Part shown: in pieces, positions 1-5,810 of the stretch
Layout: each line of letters opens with the position of its first letter
How positions within the stretch are numbered: position 1 is the first letter of the stretch
Assembly: GCA_046758865.1 (NCBI GenBank)
Contig: JBHIBD010000036.1
Span: 1-19,692, forward strand
Direction of reading: 5' to 3'
Origin: JBHIBD01 sp046758865
GTDB lineage: Bacteria; Planctomycetota; Brocadiia; Brocadiales; Bathyanammoxibiaceae
DNA length: 19,692 nt
The notes under the pieces: generated by a model
The model's input: only the letters and a program-made list of their open reading frames with translations
What the model was told of the DNA's origin: nothing
The model's database searches: none
Made by a program: the position numbers and the translations under genes

Positions 1-4
1 CAGC

Positions 5-2086
5 GTGAAGGTGTCCACCACTACCGAAAATCCCATCTATGGCCCGCTACAGTACCTCAAGGGTGTTGGCCCGCGGCGGGCAGAGGTTCTGGGCCGACTC
101 GGACTCTACACCATTCGCGACCTCCTCTATCACCTCCCAAGGGACTACCAGGACAGGAGCCGGGTCAGAGCCATAAGGGAGGTAGGGTTCGACGAGATGG
201 CCACAATAAAGGGTCAAGTGAAGAATGTAAGGATTGTACCCACCAGGGGGAGGGGTGCAATCCTTGAGGTGCTGGTAGGAGATGACACGGGCACAATAGC
301 GGCCACGTTTTTTAATCAGCCATATCTGCGCGACAAATTCCGCACTGGTGAAGAGGTGCTGTTACACGGCAAGGTGCACAGGTACCGTTACCTCCAGATA
401 ATAAACCCTGAGTTTGAATTCCCAGGCAGGGGGGATACGCCCGACCCACTATCCTCAGGCCGTATTGTGCCTATCTATCCACTCACCGAGGGAATTAAAC
501 AGAACTACCTCCGCCGCCTGATAAGGAGGGCCCTGGATGACTTTGCCCCGTACCTGGAAGAGGTGCTGCCGGAACCGCTGTTGAGGTCGAGGCGGCTTAT
601 CCCCGTCCACAGGGCCATAGAGGATGTCCACTTCCCGGAGACCCTTGATGTGCTAAAGCCAGCCCGCAGGAGGTTCGCCTACGAGGAACTTTTCCTCTTC
701 CAGGCAGCTCTAGCCATACGACGACAAAAAATAAGGTCTGAGAAGGGGTATGCGTTCCGTGTTGGGTCTCGTGTAGATGCCCGTATACGCAGCCGTTTTC
801 CCTTCCAGCTTACGCGCAGTCAGGAAAAGGTCTTGGAGGAAATTCGGGGAGATATGGAGGGTTCAACGCCAATGAACAGGCTACTCCAGGGCGACGTTGG
901 CTCTGGTAAGACGGTGGTGGCCCTGTACGCCCTCCTTGTGGCCGTCGCAAACGGCTTCCAGGCGGCCCTGATGGCGCCTACAGAGGTGCTGGCAGAGCAG
1001 CACCGCAGGACAGTGGACAAATATCTCTCCGGGTCAAAGGTGAGGACCATGCTGCTTGTAGGCGGCAAATCATCAAAGGAGCGAAGGGAGGGTCTAAGGG
1101 AGATAAAAGACGGTGGGGTTGATTTAGTGATAGGCACCCATGCCCTCATATCCAAAGACGTGCGGTTTAAGCGACTCGGCATGGTGGTGGTGGACGAGCA
1201 GCACAAGTTCGGAGTGCTCCAGAGGGCACATCTGAAACAGAAAGGGGTGAGGCCGGATGTGCTGGTTATGACCGCCACCCCAATACCGCGGAGCCTGTCC
1301 CTCACATTATTTGGTGATTTGGACATCTCGATAATAGATGAGCTACCGCCCAGACGTCCACCCGTCGAGACCATCTGGGTAACAAAGGGAAGACTCCCCG
1401 AGGCGTATGAACTCATCCGCAGGGAATTAAACAAAGGAAACCAGGTCTTTGTAGTATATCCATTGGTAGAGGAATCAGAAAAGCTCGACCTCAAATCGGC
1501 TGCTGAGGGTGCAGAGGTGTTTCGGGAGAATTTCTCGGAGTTTGCGGTTGGGTTGCTGCACGGACGTATGCCCCAAGACCTTAAAGACCGTATCATGGAC
1601 GATTTTCGGCGGAAGAAGACAGACATATTGGTCTCTACCATAGTTATAGAGGTGGGAATAGACATACCCAATGCCACAGTGATGGTAATCGAACATGCCG
1701 AGAGGTTTGGGCTGGCTCAGCTCCACCAGCTTCGTGGGAGGATCGGGCGTGGGAGCGACCGGTCTTACTGTCTCCTCTTTGCCGACCCTAAGACATCTGA
1801 TGCGCGCAGGAGACTCCAGACAATCGTCAACAGCAGCGATGGCTTTAAGATTGCTGAAGAGGACCTGAGGCTGAGGGGGCCGGGGGAGTTCTTTGGCACC
1901 CGACAGCACGGCCTGCCTGATTACAGGGTGGCTGACCTCGCAAAGGATCTGGCGCTCCTCAAGGTGGCCAGGGATGATGCCTTCAAAATGGTAGAGAAGG
2001 ATAGGACCCTTAAGAAGTTCCCATTAATAAAGAAAAATGTGCTGGAAAAGTACACCCGTAGGGTAAGACTGGCGAGCGTTGTATAA
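5..2086 (+). CDS. recG: ATP-dependent DNA helicase RecG
   Basis: RecG is a monomeric superfamily 2 helicase that remodels stalled replication forks and Holliday junctions. The 693-residue reading frame matches the usual family length. The N-terminal wedge region starts with the typical L-K-G-V-G-P motif (about residues 18-23), followed by an OB-fold around residues 60-150. The helicase motifs are all present: Walker A GDVGSGKT at 296-303, the DEQH box at 397-400, M-T-A-T-P at 422-426 and Q-L-R-G-R-I-G-R-G from 575. The C-terminal G-P-G-E-F-F-G-T-R-Q-H-G motif that couples ATP hydrolysis to branch migration follows near residues 625-636. The chosen start is a GTG at the very edge of the window. 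No stop codon is visible upstream in frame, so the true start may lie outside. The thiD gene follows 54 bases later on the same strand. Identification is secure; only the start is uncertain. Confidence 0.96.
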   Translation: MKVSTTTENPIYGPLQYLKGVGPRRAEVLGRLGLYTIRDLLYHLPRDYQDRSRVRAIREVGFDEMATIKGQVKNVRIVPTRGRGAILEVLVGDDTGTIAATFFNQPYLRDKFRTGEEVLLHGKVHRYRYLQIINPEFEFPGRGDTPDPLSSGRIVPIYPLTEGIKQNYLRRLIRRALDDFAPYLEEVLPEPLLRSRRLIPVHRAIEDVHFPETLDVLKPARRRFAYEELFLFQAALAIRRQKIRSEKGYAFRVGSRVDARIRSRFPFQLTRSQEKVLEEIRGDMEGSTPMNRLLQGDVGSGKTVVALYALLVAVANGFQAALMAPTEVLAEQHRRTVDKYLSGSKVRTMLLVGGKSSKERREGLREIKDGGVDLVIGTHALISKDVRFKRLGMVVVDEQHKFGVLQRAHLKQKGVRPDVLVMTATPIPRSLSLTLFGDLDISIIDELPPRRPPVETIWVTKGRLPEAYELIRRELNKGNQVFVVYPLVEESEKLDLKSAAEGAEVFRENFSEFAVGLLHGRMPQDLKDRIMDDFRRKKTDILVSTIVIEVGIDIPNATVMVIEHAERFGLAQLHQLRGRIGRGSDRSYCLLFADPKTSDARRRLQTIVNSSDGFKIAEEDLRLRGPGEFFGTRQHGLPDYRVADLAKDLALLKVARDDAFKMVEKDRTLKKFPLIKKNVLEKYTRRVRLASVV

Positions 2087-2140
2087 AATAAGGGCTCGAA
2101 ATGTGCAAGATATAAAGAATTTATTGGGAATGTGCAGATT

Positions 2141-2962
2141 ATGAAGAAGGTAATGATAATAGGGGGGTCAGATTCTGGTGGAGGGGCTGGAATCCAGGCA
2201 GACTTGAAGACCGTAACGGCGCTTGGAGCCTTTGGTACTACCGTTATCACCGCACTCACCGCCCAGAATACCGTGGGGGTACAGTCAGTCCACGCTGTAC
2301 CTCCGGGCTTCGTGGGTGAACAAATAGACTCCATAATGAATGACATAGGCACCGACGTGGTAAAGACAGGAATGCTTCTCAACGAGGAGATAGTAACTAT
2401 AGTCTCAAAAAAGATAAGAAATTATGGGCTAGATAAGGTGGTCATGGACCCCGTTCTCTATGCAAAGAATGGGTGCGCACTTCTTACAGGTGGTGCCGCC
2501 GTAAAAACATTGATTTCGGAACTCTTGCCCCTTACTTCAGTAGTCACACCAAACATACCAGAGGCCGAGGCCTTTTCTGGCATTTCGATTAAGCAACCTG
2601 CACACATGGAAGAGGCGGCCACGGTTCTCCATAAGTTGGGTGCAAAAAATGTGCTTATAAAAGGTGGCCATGCGCCTAAAGACTGGCCCTCAAGGGAAAA
2701 AGGCGCGGTGGAGGATTTGTTTTATGATGGTGAAAATTTCAGGTGGCTTGTCTCACCAAGGGTCGGTGCGGGGGGTGTACACGGGGGCGGCTGTACACTG
2801 GCCTCTGCCATAGCGGTAGGGCTCACAAACAGGAAAAGTGTGGAGGGGGCCGTCCTTTTTGCAAAAGAATTTCTAAACGCTGCCCTAAGATGTTCCATCA
2901 AGATTGGCCACGGCTACAATCTCCTTGACCCATTCGGTTCTGTAAAGAAACATGGCCAGTGA
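2141..2962 (+). CDS. thiD: Hydroxymethylpyrimidine/phosphomethylpyrimidine kinase ThiD
   Basis: ThiD phosphorylates hydroxymethylpyrimidine and its monophosphate in cytoplasmic thiamine biosynthesis. The protein (273 residues from ATG 2141) shows the ribokinase-fold signature: GGSDSGGGAGIQADLK at residues 8-23, ITALTAQNT at 36-44, K-T-G-M-L at 75-79, T-P-N-I-P-E-A at 136-142 and K-G-G-H at 174-177. The anion-hole segment reads H-G-G-G-C (214-218). Escherichia coli ThiD has H-G-T-G-C there, so the usual Thr is Gly while the catalytic Cys is kept. A GTG at 2132 would add three residues; ATG is preferred because family members normally start just before this glycine-rich loop. The gene probably shares a transcript with recG. 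No TPP riboswitch is seen upstream, where only 54 bases are available. The neighbourhood contains no other thiamine gene except dxs, far away on the other strand. Confidence 0.93.
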   Translation: MKKVMIIGGSDSGGGAGIQADLKTVTALGAFGTTVITALTAQNTVGVQSVHAVPPGFVGEQIDSIMNDIGTDVVKTGMLLNEEIVTIVSKKIRNYGLDKVVMDPVLYAKNGCALLTGGAAVKTLISELLPLTSVVTPNIPEAEAFSGISIKQPAHMEEAATVLHKLGAKNVLIKGGHAPKDWPSREKGAVEDLFYDGENFRWLVSPRVGAGGVHGGGCTLASAIAVGLTNRKSVEGAVLFAKEFLNAALRCSIKIGHGYNLLDPFGSVKKHGQ

Positions 2963-2984
2963 TTTCTACTTGTTGTTGACAAAA

Positions 2985-3028
2985 GATGCCTTGGTGACCC
3001 AGGAGCTTCAAGTACGCCCCAAGGCATC
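2985..3028. repeat. 10-bp perfect inverted repeat downstream of thiD
   Basis: GATGCCTTGG (2985-2994) is repeated exactly inverted as CCAAGGCATC (3019-3028), with a 24-base spacer. Read on the minus strand the stem is followed by TTTTG, so it could be a weak terminator for a minus-strand transcript. On the plus strand no T tract follows, so it is not a standard intrinsic terminator for thiD. Confidence 0.6.
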
Positions 3029-3128
3029 CGATACCCCCTCCTTGCACCTTTTCTCGCCTTTTAAATGGCTAGCAGGCATGCTTTCACCCGTGTTATAAGC
3101 ATTGTTATCTCCTTATTACACTACATCT

Positions 3129-3173
3129 TAGGCCTTATCGAGTCATCCCGGTAACGATTTTACCCAAGGCCTA
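3129..3173. repeat. Nested inverted repeat
   Basis: TAGGCCTT (3129-3136) pairs with AAGGCCTA (3166-3173). Inside the 29-base spacer a second small dyad, GGTAA (3150-3154) and TTACC (3160-3164), can also pair. The element lies about 50 bp upstream of the first NrdR-like box. Its function is unknown. Confidence 0.5.
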
Positions 3174-3220
3174 CAGGTAACTAAGGATAAAAGTGGGTAA
3201 CGAAGTCACATCTCCTTATA

Positions 3221-3328
3221 CCGCAATATGTTGTGCGAAATAAGGAAAAGTATACAAAATATTGTGTTTTTCTGCTTGACATTTCAATATACAGTACTAT
3301 AATGCTGCTCAAATACAAGATGTAGTGG
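3221..3328 (+). promoter_or_regulatory. Array of four NrdR-box-like operators
   Basis: NrdR is the ATP/dATP-sensing repressor of ribonucleotide reductase genes; its published box consensus is acaCwAtATaTwGwgt. Four 16-mers match the ten-base core: 3221-3236 (CAATATGTTG, 9 of 10), 3252-3267 (CAAAATATTG, 9 of 10), 3282-3297 (CAATATACAG, 9 of 10) and 3313-3328 (CAAGATGTAG, 8 of 10). Core starts are 3224, 3255, 3285 and 3316, so the spacing is 31, 30 and 31 bp. This is about three helical turns, as is usual for tandem NrdR boxes. The third box fills the spacer between the -35 and -10 elements exactly, so bound repressor should block RNA polymerase. Matches were counted by eye; the nrdR gene is not in the window. 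Confidence 0.75.
3276..3303 (+). promoter_or_regulatory. Perfect-consensus sigma70 promoter
   Basis: TTGACA (3276-3281) and TATAAT (3298-3303) are both exact consensus hexamers, separated by 16 bp. Transcription should start near 3309-3311, giving a leader of about 117 bases before the ATG at 3427. The leader contains a small hairpin, GTAGTGG paired with TCGCTAC (3323-3341, two G-U pairs). It ends in a full-strength Shine-Dalgarno, AAGGAGGT (3408-3415), 11 bases before the start. Such a strong promoter fits a gene held off by repressor and released on demand. Confidence 0.88.
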
Positions 3329-3426
3329 CGTTTTCGCTACGAGCTTGAGAAAACATTGATGTCTTTTGTTAAACGTCTAGATTCTTTTAATCTTAATAAG
3401 TTACGGAAAGGAGGTAGAAGGGAAAT

Positions 3427-3822
3427 ATGACCTTGACGTTACTCGAACACGAAGAGAAGGAGACCTCGGTGTTGGAAGACAGGTTTCGGGCCTTTTGTGA
3501 CGCTGTCGAGACCCATGACTACCTAGAGATTGATGGCATAGTTGAGGCTGGGCAGGAACTGTATGGTATGAAGTTTGAGAAGGACACCATTAAGGTCCTG
3601 AACCACCAGATGAAGACGTCCTATGGTGTCACCTTGGAGGCTATCCTGAAGCAGGAGCTTGGTGACGTAATTGAGGCCCTTGAGACAGGTGTAAGGAACA
3701 AGCTCTACAGTATCACAAGGATAGTGGGCTATTACAGCCGTATATCCAACTGGAACAAGTCCAAGCTAGGTGAGTTAAAGGACAGACACAAAGGTAATTA
3801 CTCCGTGAAGGCCGTTGCATAA
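3427..3822 (+). CDS. Small protein with NrdD-like glycyl-radical C-terminal domain
   Basis: This 131-residue protein is not a full enzyme I can name. Residues 97-127 resemble the C-terminal tail of class III anaerobic ribonucleotide reductase (NrdD): R98-I-V-G101-Y102, where G101 would be the radical glycine, then W109-N-K-S-K113 and D119-R120. Full NrdD proteins are usually 600 residues or more and carry a Cys4 zinc ribbon before this tail. Here residues 1-95 look helical and acidic and contain a single cysteine (C24), so both the catalytic barrel and the zinc site are missing. The start is fixed by AAGGAGGT 11 bases upstream. The gene is a single-gene unit with a consensus promoter, four NrdR-box-like operators and a strong terminator. 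Likely roles are a spare radical domain replacing oxygen-damaged NrdD tails (as GrcA does for pyruvate formate-lyase), or the separate radical subunit of a split NrdD. The CDS is near certain. The domain call is a motif reading from memory of the family, and the role is inference. Confidence 0.9.
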   Translation: MTLTLLEHEEKETSVLEDRFRAFCDAVETHDYLEIDGIVEAGQELYGMKFEKDTIKVLNHQMKTSYGVTLEAILKQELGDVIEALETGVRNKLYSITRIVGYYSRISNWNKSKLGELKDRHKGNYSVKAVA

Positions 3823-3849
3823 AGCAGGGGCCTAAGAAGGAGAACCCGC

Positions 3850-3887
3850 CGGGCGGGCAAGTATACTTTGCCCGCCCGTAATTTTTT
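3850..3887 (+). terminator. Strong rho-independent terminator
   Basis: An 11-bp perfect stem, CGGGCGGGCAA (3850-3860) with TTGCCCGCCCG (3868-3878), has a 7-base loop and is followed by TAATTTTTT ending at 3887. It lies 27 bases after the stop codon of the 131-aa gene and closes that unit. It is not a good terminator on the minus strand because no T tract follows there. The rest of the gap to 4004 shows no gene. Confidence 0.93.
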
Positions 3888-4004
3888 GAATCTTGCCAGG
3901 CTCAACCAAGCCCAACAATAATACACTGAAGCTAAGTCAGGTCTTTCATGCGTTGCGATTTAGTAGTTTTTGACACCTTAATAGAGACAAAGACGGCGGT
4001 GTTT

Positions 4005-4487
4005 TTATTTGCTCTCTAGTGCCTCAAAGGCCTTCATAACCGCTTCCTTGGCGTCTCTGGCGACGATGGGACCGGGACGATCAAGCTGTCTCAGGTCAAG
4101 CCCCCAGGTGTTTATCCCAACCACGGGTTTGTACTTCATTAAGGCATAGGCTATCTCTGAAAGTGTGCCCAATCTCCCTCCCACAGCGATTATTGCGTCA
4201 CCAGAGTAAGCGACAAGTGCGTTTCTTGCGTAGCCCAGACCAGTAATAACGGGTATGTCAATGTAAGGGTTCATTTCAGTAGTGTCTTCCCCGGGTAGTA
4301 TGCCGACGGTAAGTCCACCGGCCTCCCTGGCTCCCTTTGCTGCGGCCTCCATGACCCCGCCGAGACCGCCACATATTAACACTGCACCCTGTCTGGCCAC
4401 CTCACGTCCAACGTCCTCGGCAGCTCTGAATTCCTCCTCCGTGGCGGTACTAGCGCCTATTACAGATATGCATTTCTTCCTGGCCAT
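4005..4487 (-). CDS. LOG-like Rossmann-fold protein (TIGR00725 type)
   Basis: A 160-residue member of the SLOG/LOG superfamily, whose best-known members are cytokinin-activating phosphoribohydrolases and the Moco carrier proteins. The beta-strand and nucleotide-binding start reads I-S-V-I-G-A-S (7-13). The glycine-rich loop C-G-G-L-G-G-V-M-E is at 39-47, and G-G-R-L-G-T-L-S-E, near 102-110, replaces the P-G-G-x-G-T-x-x-E of true LOG enzymes. These features and the length fit the TIGR00725 subfamily, whose substrate is not firmly known. The gene stands alone between two plus-strand units and has its own promoter 28 bases upstream. A-A-G-G-A-A-A-G-G just before the ATG serves as ribosome-binding site. 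The family call is firm; the biochemical role is open. Confidence 0.9.
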   Translation of the reverse strand: MARKKCISVIGASTATEEEFRAAEDVGREVARQGAVLICGGLGGVMEAAAKGAREAGGLTVGILPGEDTTEMNPYIDIPVITGLGYARNALVAYSGDAIIAVGGRLGTLSEIAYALMKYKPVVGINTWGLDLRQLDRPGPIVARDAKEAVMKAFEALESK

Positions 4488-4514
4488 TGGATACCTTTCC
4501 TTAGTAAAAGGAAG

Positions 4515-4543
4515 ATTATTGCCTGGCTAATGGGGGCTGTCAA
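4515..4543 (-). promoter_or_regulatory. Sigma70 promoter of the LOG-like gene
   Basis: On the minus strand TTGACA (4543-4538) is followed after 17 bp by AATAAT (4520-4515), a 6/6 and 5/6 match with ideal spacing. Transcription would start near 4508, leaving a leader of about 20 bases before the ATG at 4487. Confidence 0.8.
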
Positions 4544-4617
4544 GGTAAATTGCACCTGCAAGGAGGCATAGAACCACTATAAGGATGGAGTGTGGTAGTT
4601 ATCTTGCCTATCCAACT

Positions 4618-4691
4618 GCCCTATCCCCGGGAGGGCGAACCAGCTCACGCCCCTGCCAACCTGCATAGAATTCTGTGCAAAAGCCCGTGAG
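4618..4691. other. Cluster of dyads between divergent promoters
   Basis: Three pairings stand close together: GCCCT (4618-4622) with AGGGC (4632-4636); CTCACG (4644-4649) with CGTGAG (4686-4691); and, inside the latter, TGCATAG (4662-4668) with CTGTGCA (4673-4679) around AATT. The block lies between the minus promoter at 4515-4543 and the plus promoter at 4674-4702, partly covering the latter. It could be an operator region or part of a structured RNA. I do not recognise a known riboswitch. Confidence 0.4.
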
Positions 4692-4702
4692 TGTGGTATA
4701 AT
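4674..4702 (+). promoter_or_regulatory. Extended -10 promoter
   Basis: TATAAT (4697-4702) is preceded by TGG (4694-4696), giving an extended -10 element. The -35 position (TGTGCA, 4674-4679) matches only half of the consensus at 17-bp spacing. No plus-strand coding gene follows within the gap, so a transcript starting near 4709 would be non-coding or would run antisense to the secreted protein gene at 5077-5670. Confidence 0.5.
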
Positions 4703-4709
4703 TCTTTTA

Positions 4710-4890
4710 GAAAGGGTTACAGTAAGAAATCCTTAAACAATCGGCAGTCCCGGTAAAAGGCAACGGGCGCATGCGTGCTAAGAAATTCCTTAAGAATTTC
4801 TCTTCCCAAAAGAGCTCTAGGGGAAGCATGATAAAGGGCCCCGCCCTTTTGCCGGCTGCCTAAAATAGACGGCTTTAGGCGCAAGCCTAA
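4710..4890 (+). ncRNA. Candidate structured small RNA
   Basis: The segment follows the extended -10 promoter and can fold extensively. Stems seen by eye are AAGGGTT with AATCCTT (4712-4734), the long-range GGCAG/CTGCC plus CCGG/CCGG (4743-4753 with 4851-4860), AGAAATTC with GAATTTCT (4780-4802), CTTCCC with GGGAAG (4803-4827), AAAGGGC with GCCCTTT (about 4833-4849), and a stem capped by a GCAA tetraloop (4871-4891). GNRA loops favour the plus strand. The core does not match tmRNA, RNase P RNA, SRP RNA or 6S RNA as I know them. The 3' end is unclear because no good T tract follows. This is a structural suggestion only. Confidence 0.3.
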
Positions 4891-4891
4891 G

Positions 4892-5017
4892 CTCAGATTA
4901 GCTAGCCTCCCCCCAGCTTTGCCTCACCATCCAATAGGCTGTAATAGTGGGTCTTCATGCACAGTGCACCTTCATCCCGGGCGTCAGGGCAGAGAGGATG
5001 AGTCTTCCACAAATCAT
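4892..5017. other. Remainder of the 589-bp gap, no gene seen
   Basis: The open frames in this stretch are short and lack ribosome-binding sites or recognisable protein features. I see no tRNA or riboswitch core on either strand. Together with the promoters, dyads and candidate RNA listed separately, this accounts for the gap 4488-5076. Confidence 0.5.
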
Positions 5018-5039
5018 AAAAATTACAGGCCTATCTGTA
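5018..5039 (-). terminator. Weak intrinsic terminator at the end of the long operon
   Basis: On the minus strand TACAG (5039-5035) pairs with CTGTA (5028-5024) around a 6-base loop and is followed by ATTTTT. It lies about 40 bases after the stop of the last gene in the fifteen-gene minus-strand array. The stem is only 5 bp, so termination would be inefficient. Confidence 0.35.
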
Positions 5040-5076
5040 GGCAGGTGCAAGTTATTAAGGAAAGGGATGCAAGGGC

Positions 5077-5670
5077 TTACTTCATTGCAGAGAGGTCGAA
5101 CGAAAATTCCACACCTTTTTGGTCAGGTACACTGACCACAAGGGTGACAACGCCATTGGGGTCTATCCTGTCCACGTTGAAATAATAGTAACATATGGCC
5201 CTGTACGAGGGCGGTTGGGGCCAGGAGTGGGTAGCCTCGGCCTTCGTACTCGGCCTGGACTCCACAGGTTGGATGGTCTCTCCCTCATAGATAATAACCG
5301 CACTTGCCTCTTGTGCAAAATCGCGGGTCTCACCATACAGGGCCACGCCAAAGGCTAATCTGTCCTTAAGGTCTTCTAATATCTCCTCAACGTCTTTGGG
5401 GTCAAGGCGTACGTCATCGGATGGGGAGTGCTTGGCCTCAAAGGCTATCTTTGAAAATGCGGTAATAATCCTCGCAGAACCCGTGCCGTAGCCCAGGTCT
5501 ACCCTCCAGCCCTTGAAAAATTCCAGGTAACTGGCATCCTTGTTGTCTCTTCCGTACTGGATAGCTTCTTGGATATCTTCTTCGGCGAGGTCTATAAGCA
5601 CTGCCTCTGATGGTGATGAGGACGAGAGGCACCACATTAAAAATAACGTAGAGAAAAATTTTCTATTCAT
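5077..5670 (-). CDS. Secreted protein of unknown function
   Basis: A 197-residue protein that I do not recognise. It begins with a typical signal peptide: basic M-N-R-K, a hydrophobic stretch F-F-S-T-L-F-L-M-W-C-L, and a likely cut after S-E-A near residue 23. It is therefore probably periplasmic. The mature part is acidic and starts with an L-I-D-L-A-E-E-D-I-Q-E-A-I helix-like segment. It continues as mixed alpha/beta sequence with an aromatic run I-C-Y-Y-Y-F-N-V-D near residues 159-167. No cysteine pair, metal motif or lipobox is evident. Its start codon overlaps the stop of the upstream 46-codon gene by 8 bases (ATGAATAG), which indicates translational coupling. It is the last gene of the long minus-strand array, next to an exported M48 protease, so a joint role in envelope maintenance is possible. 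Confidence 0.8.
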   Translation of the reverse strand: MNRKFFSTLFLMWCLSSSSPSEAVLIDLAEEDIQEAIQYGRDNKDASYLEFFKGWRVDLGYGTGSARIITAFSKIAFEAKHSPSDDVRLDPKDVEEILEDLKDRLAFGVALYGETRDFAQEASAVIIYEGETIQPVESRPSTKAEATHSWPQPPSYRAICYYYFNVDRIDPNGVVTLVVSVPDQKGVEFSFDLSAMK

Positions 5671-5803
5671 TATCGGTATCCTTCAAATCCCTGAGTTCCT
5701 CTGGTGTGGGCTTTTTTATCCTTCTTCTTTTTTTGTCCTTAAAGACCTTTTCGCTGGGACATTTCAGCCTAGGGAATTTTGGCCTTTTTTCCTTTCTTAC
5801 CAT
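5663..5803 (-). CDS. Small basic protein, 46 residues
   Basis: A short gene nested between the M48 protease and the secreted protein. The ATG (5803) lies 7 bases after the protease stop. The stop codon overlaps the next start (ATGAATAG), so the frame fills the gap exactly. The product is very rich in Lys and Arg (for example V-R-K-E-K-R-P-K at the start and K-D-K-K-R-R-R-I-K-K in the middle), has a single Cys (C15), and ends in an acidic tail E-E-L-R-D-L-K-D-T-D-N-E. There is no signal peptide or membrane segment, so it should be cytoplasmic, perhaps binding nucleic acid or ribosomes. The ribosome-binding site is poor (TTAGGT overlapping the protease stop), which suggests coupled translation. 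Spacing is the main support; the function is unknown. Confidence 0.55.
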   Translation of the reverse strand: MVRKEKRPKFPRLKCPSEKVFKDKKRRRIKKPTPEELRDLKDTDNE

Positions 5804-5810
5804 TATAAAC

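Larger units (their letters stand above)
2963..3220. other. Intergenic region between thiD and the NrdR-box promoter
   Basis: No convincing gene is present in this AT-rich part of the 464-bp gap. It contains two clear inverted repeats (2985-3028 and 3129-3173), described separately, and short repeats such as GGTAAC at 3150, 3176 and 3196. Two tiny minus-strand frames with plausible ribosome-binding sites exist (3061-3102 and 2914-3027), but nothing supports them as genes. Confidence 0.6.

Noticed and set aside
820..1677. Long minus-strand frame of 285 codons inside recG
   Set aside because: Shadow of recG: low-complexity Ser/Thr/Arg-rich translation, no motifs, and the opposite strand encodes every RecG helicase motif.
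2087..2140. TPP riboswitch before thiD
   Set aside because: Only 54 bases separate recG and thiD and no thi-box core (CTGAGA or the conserved ACC..TGATCTGG region) is present.
2914..3027. 37-codon minus-strand frame with a good ribosome-binding site (AAGGAGG), overlapping the end of thiD in antisense
   Set aside because: Composition is unlike a typical protein, it overlaps a conserved gene, and its start lies in the 10-bp inverted repeat; nothing beyond the ribosome-binding site supports it.
3061..3102. 13-codon minus-strand frame preceded by AAGGAGAT
   Set aside because: Too short to judge, with no downstream minus-strand gene that a leader peptide could control.
3850..3887. Bidirectional terminator also serving the LOG-like gene
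   Set aside because: The stem is followed by T residues only on the plus strand, and it lies more than 100 bases beyond the minus-strand stop.
4544..4700. Known riboswitch or ribozyme (cobalamin, c-di-GMP, hammerhead) on either strand upstream of the LOG-like gene
   Set aside because: Conserved cores of these classes were looked for by eye and not found; only unspecific dyads remain.
4919..5358. Several plus-strand frames of 60-90 codons at the end of the gap and over the secreted-protein gene
   Set aside because: No ribosome-binding sites, Arg/Gly-rich shadow-like translations, and most overlap the better-supported minus-strand gene.
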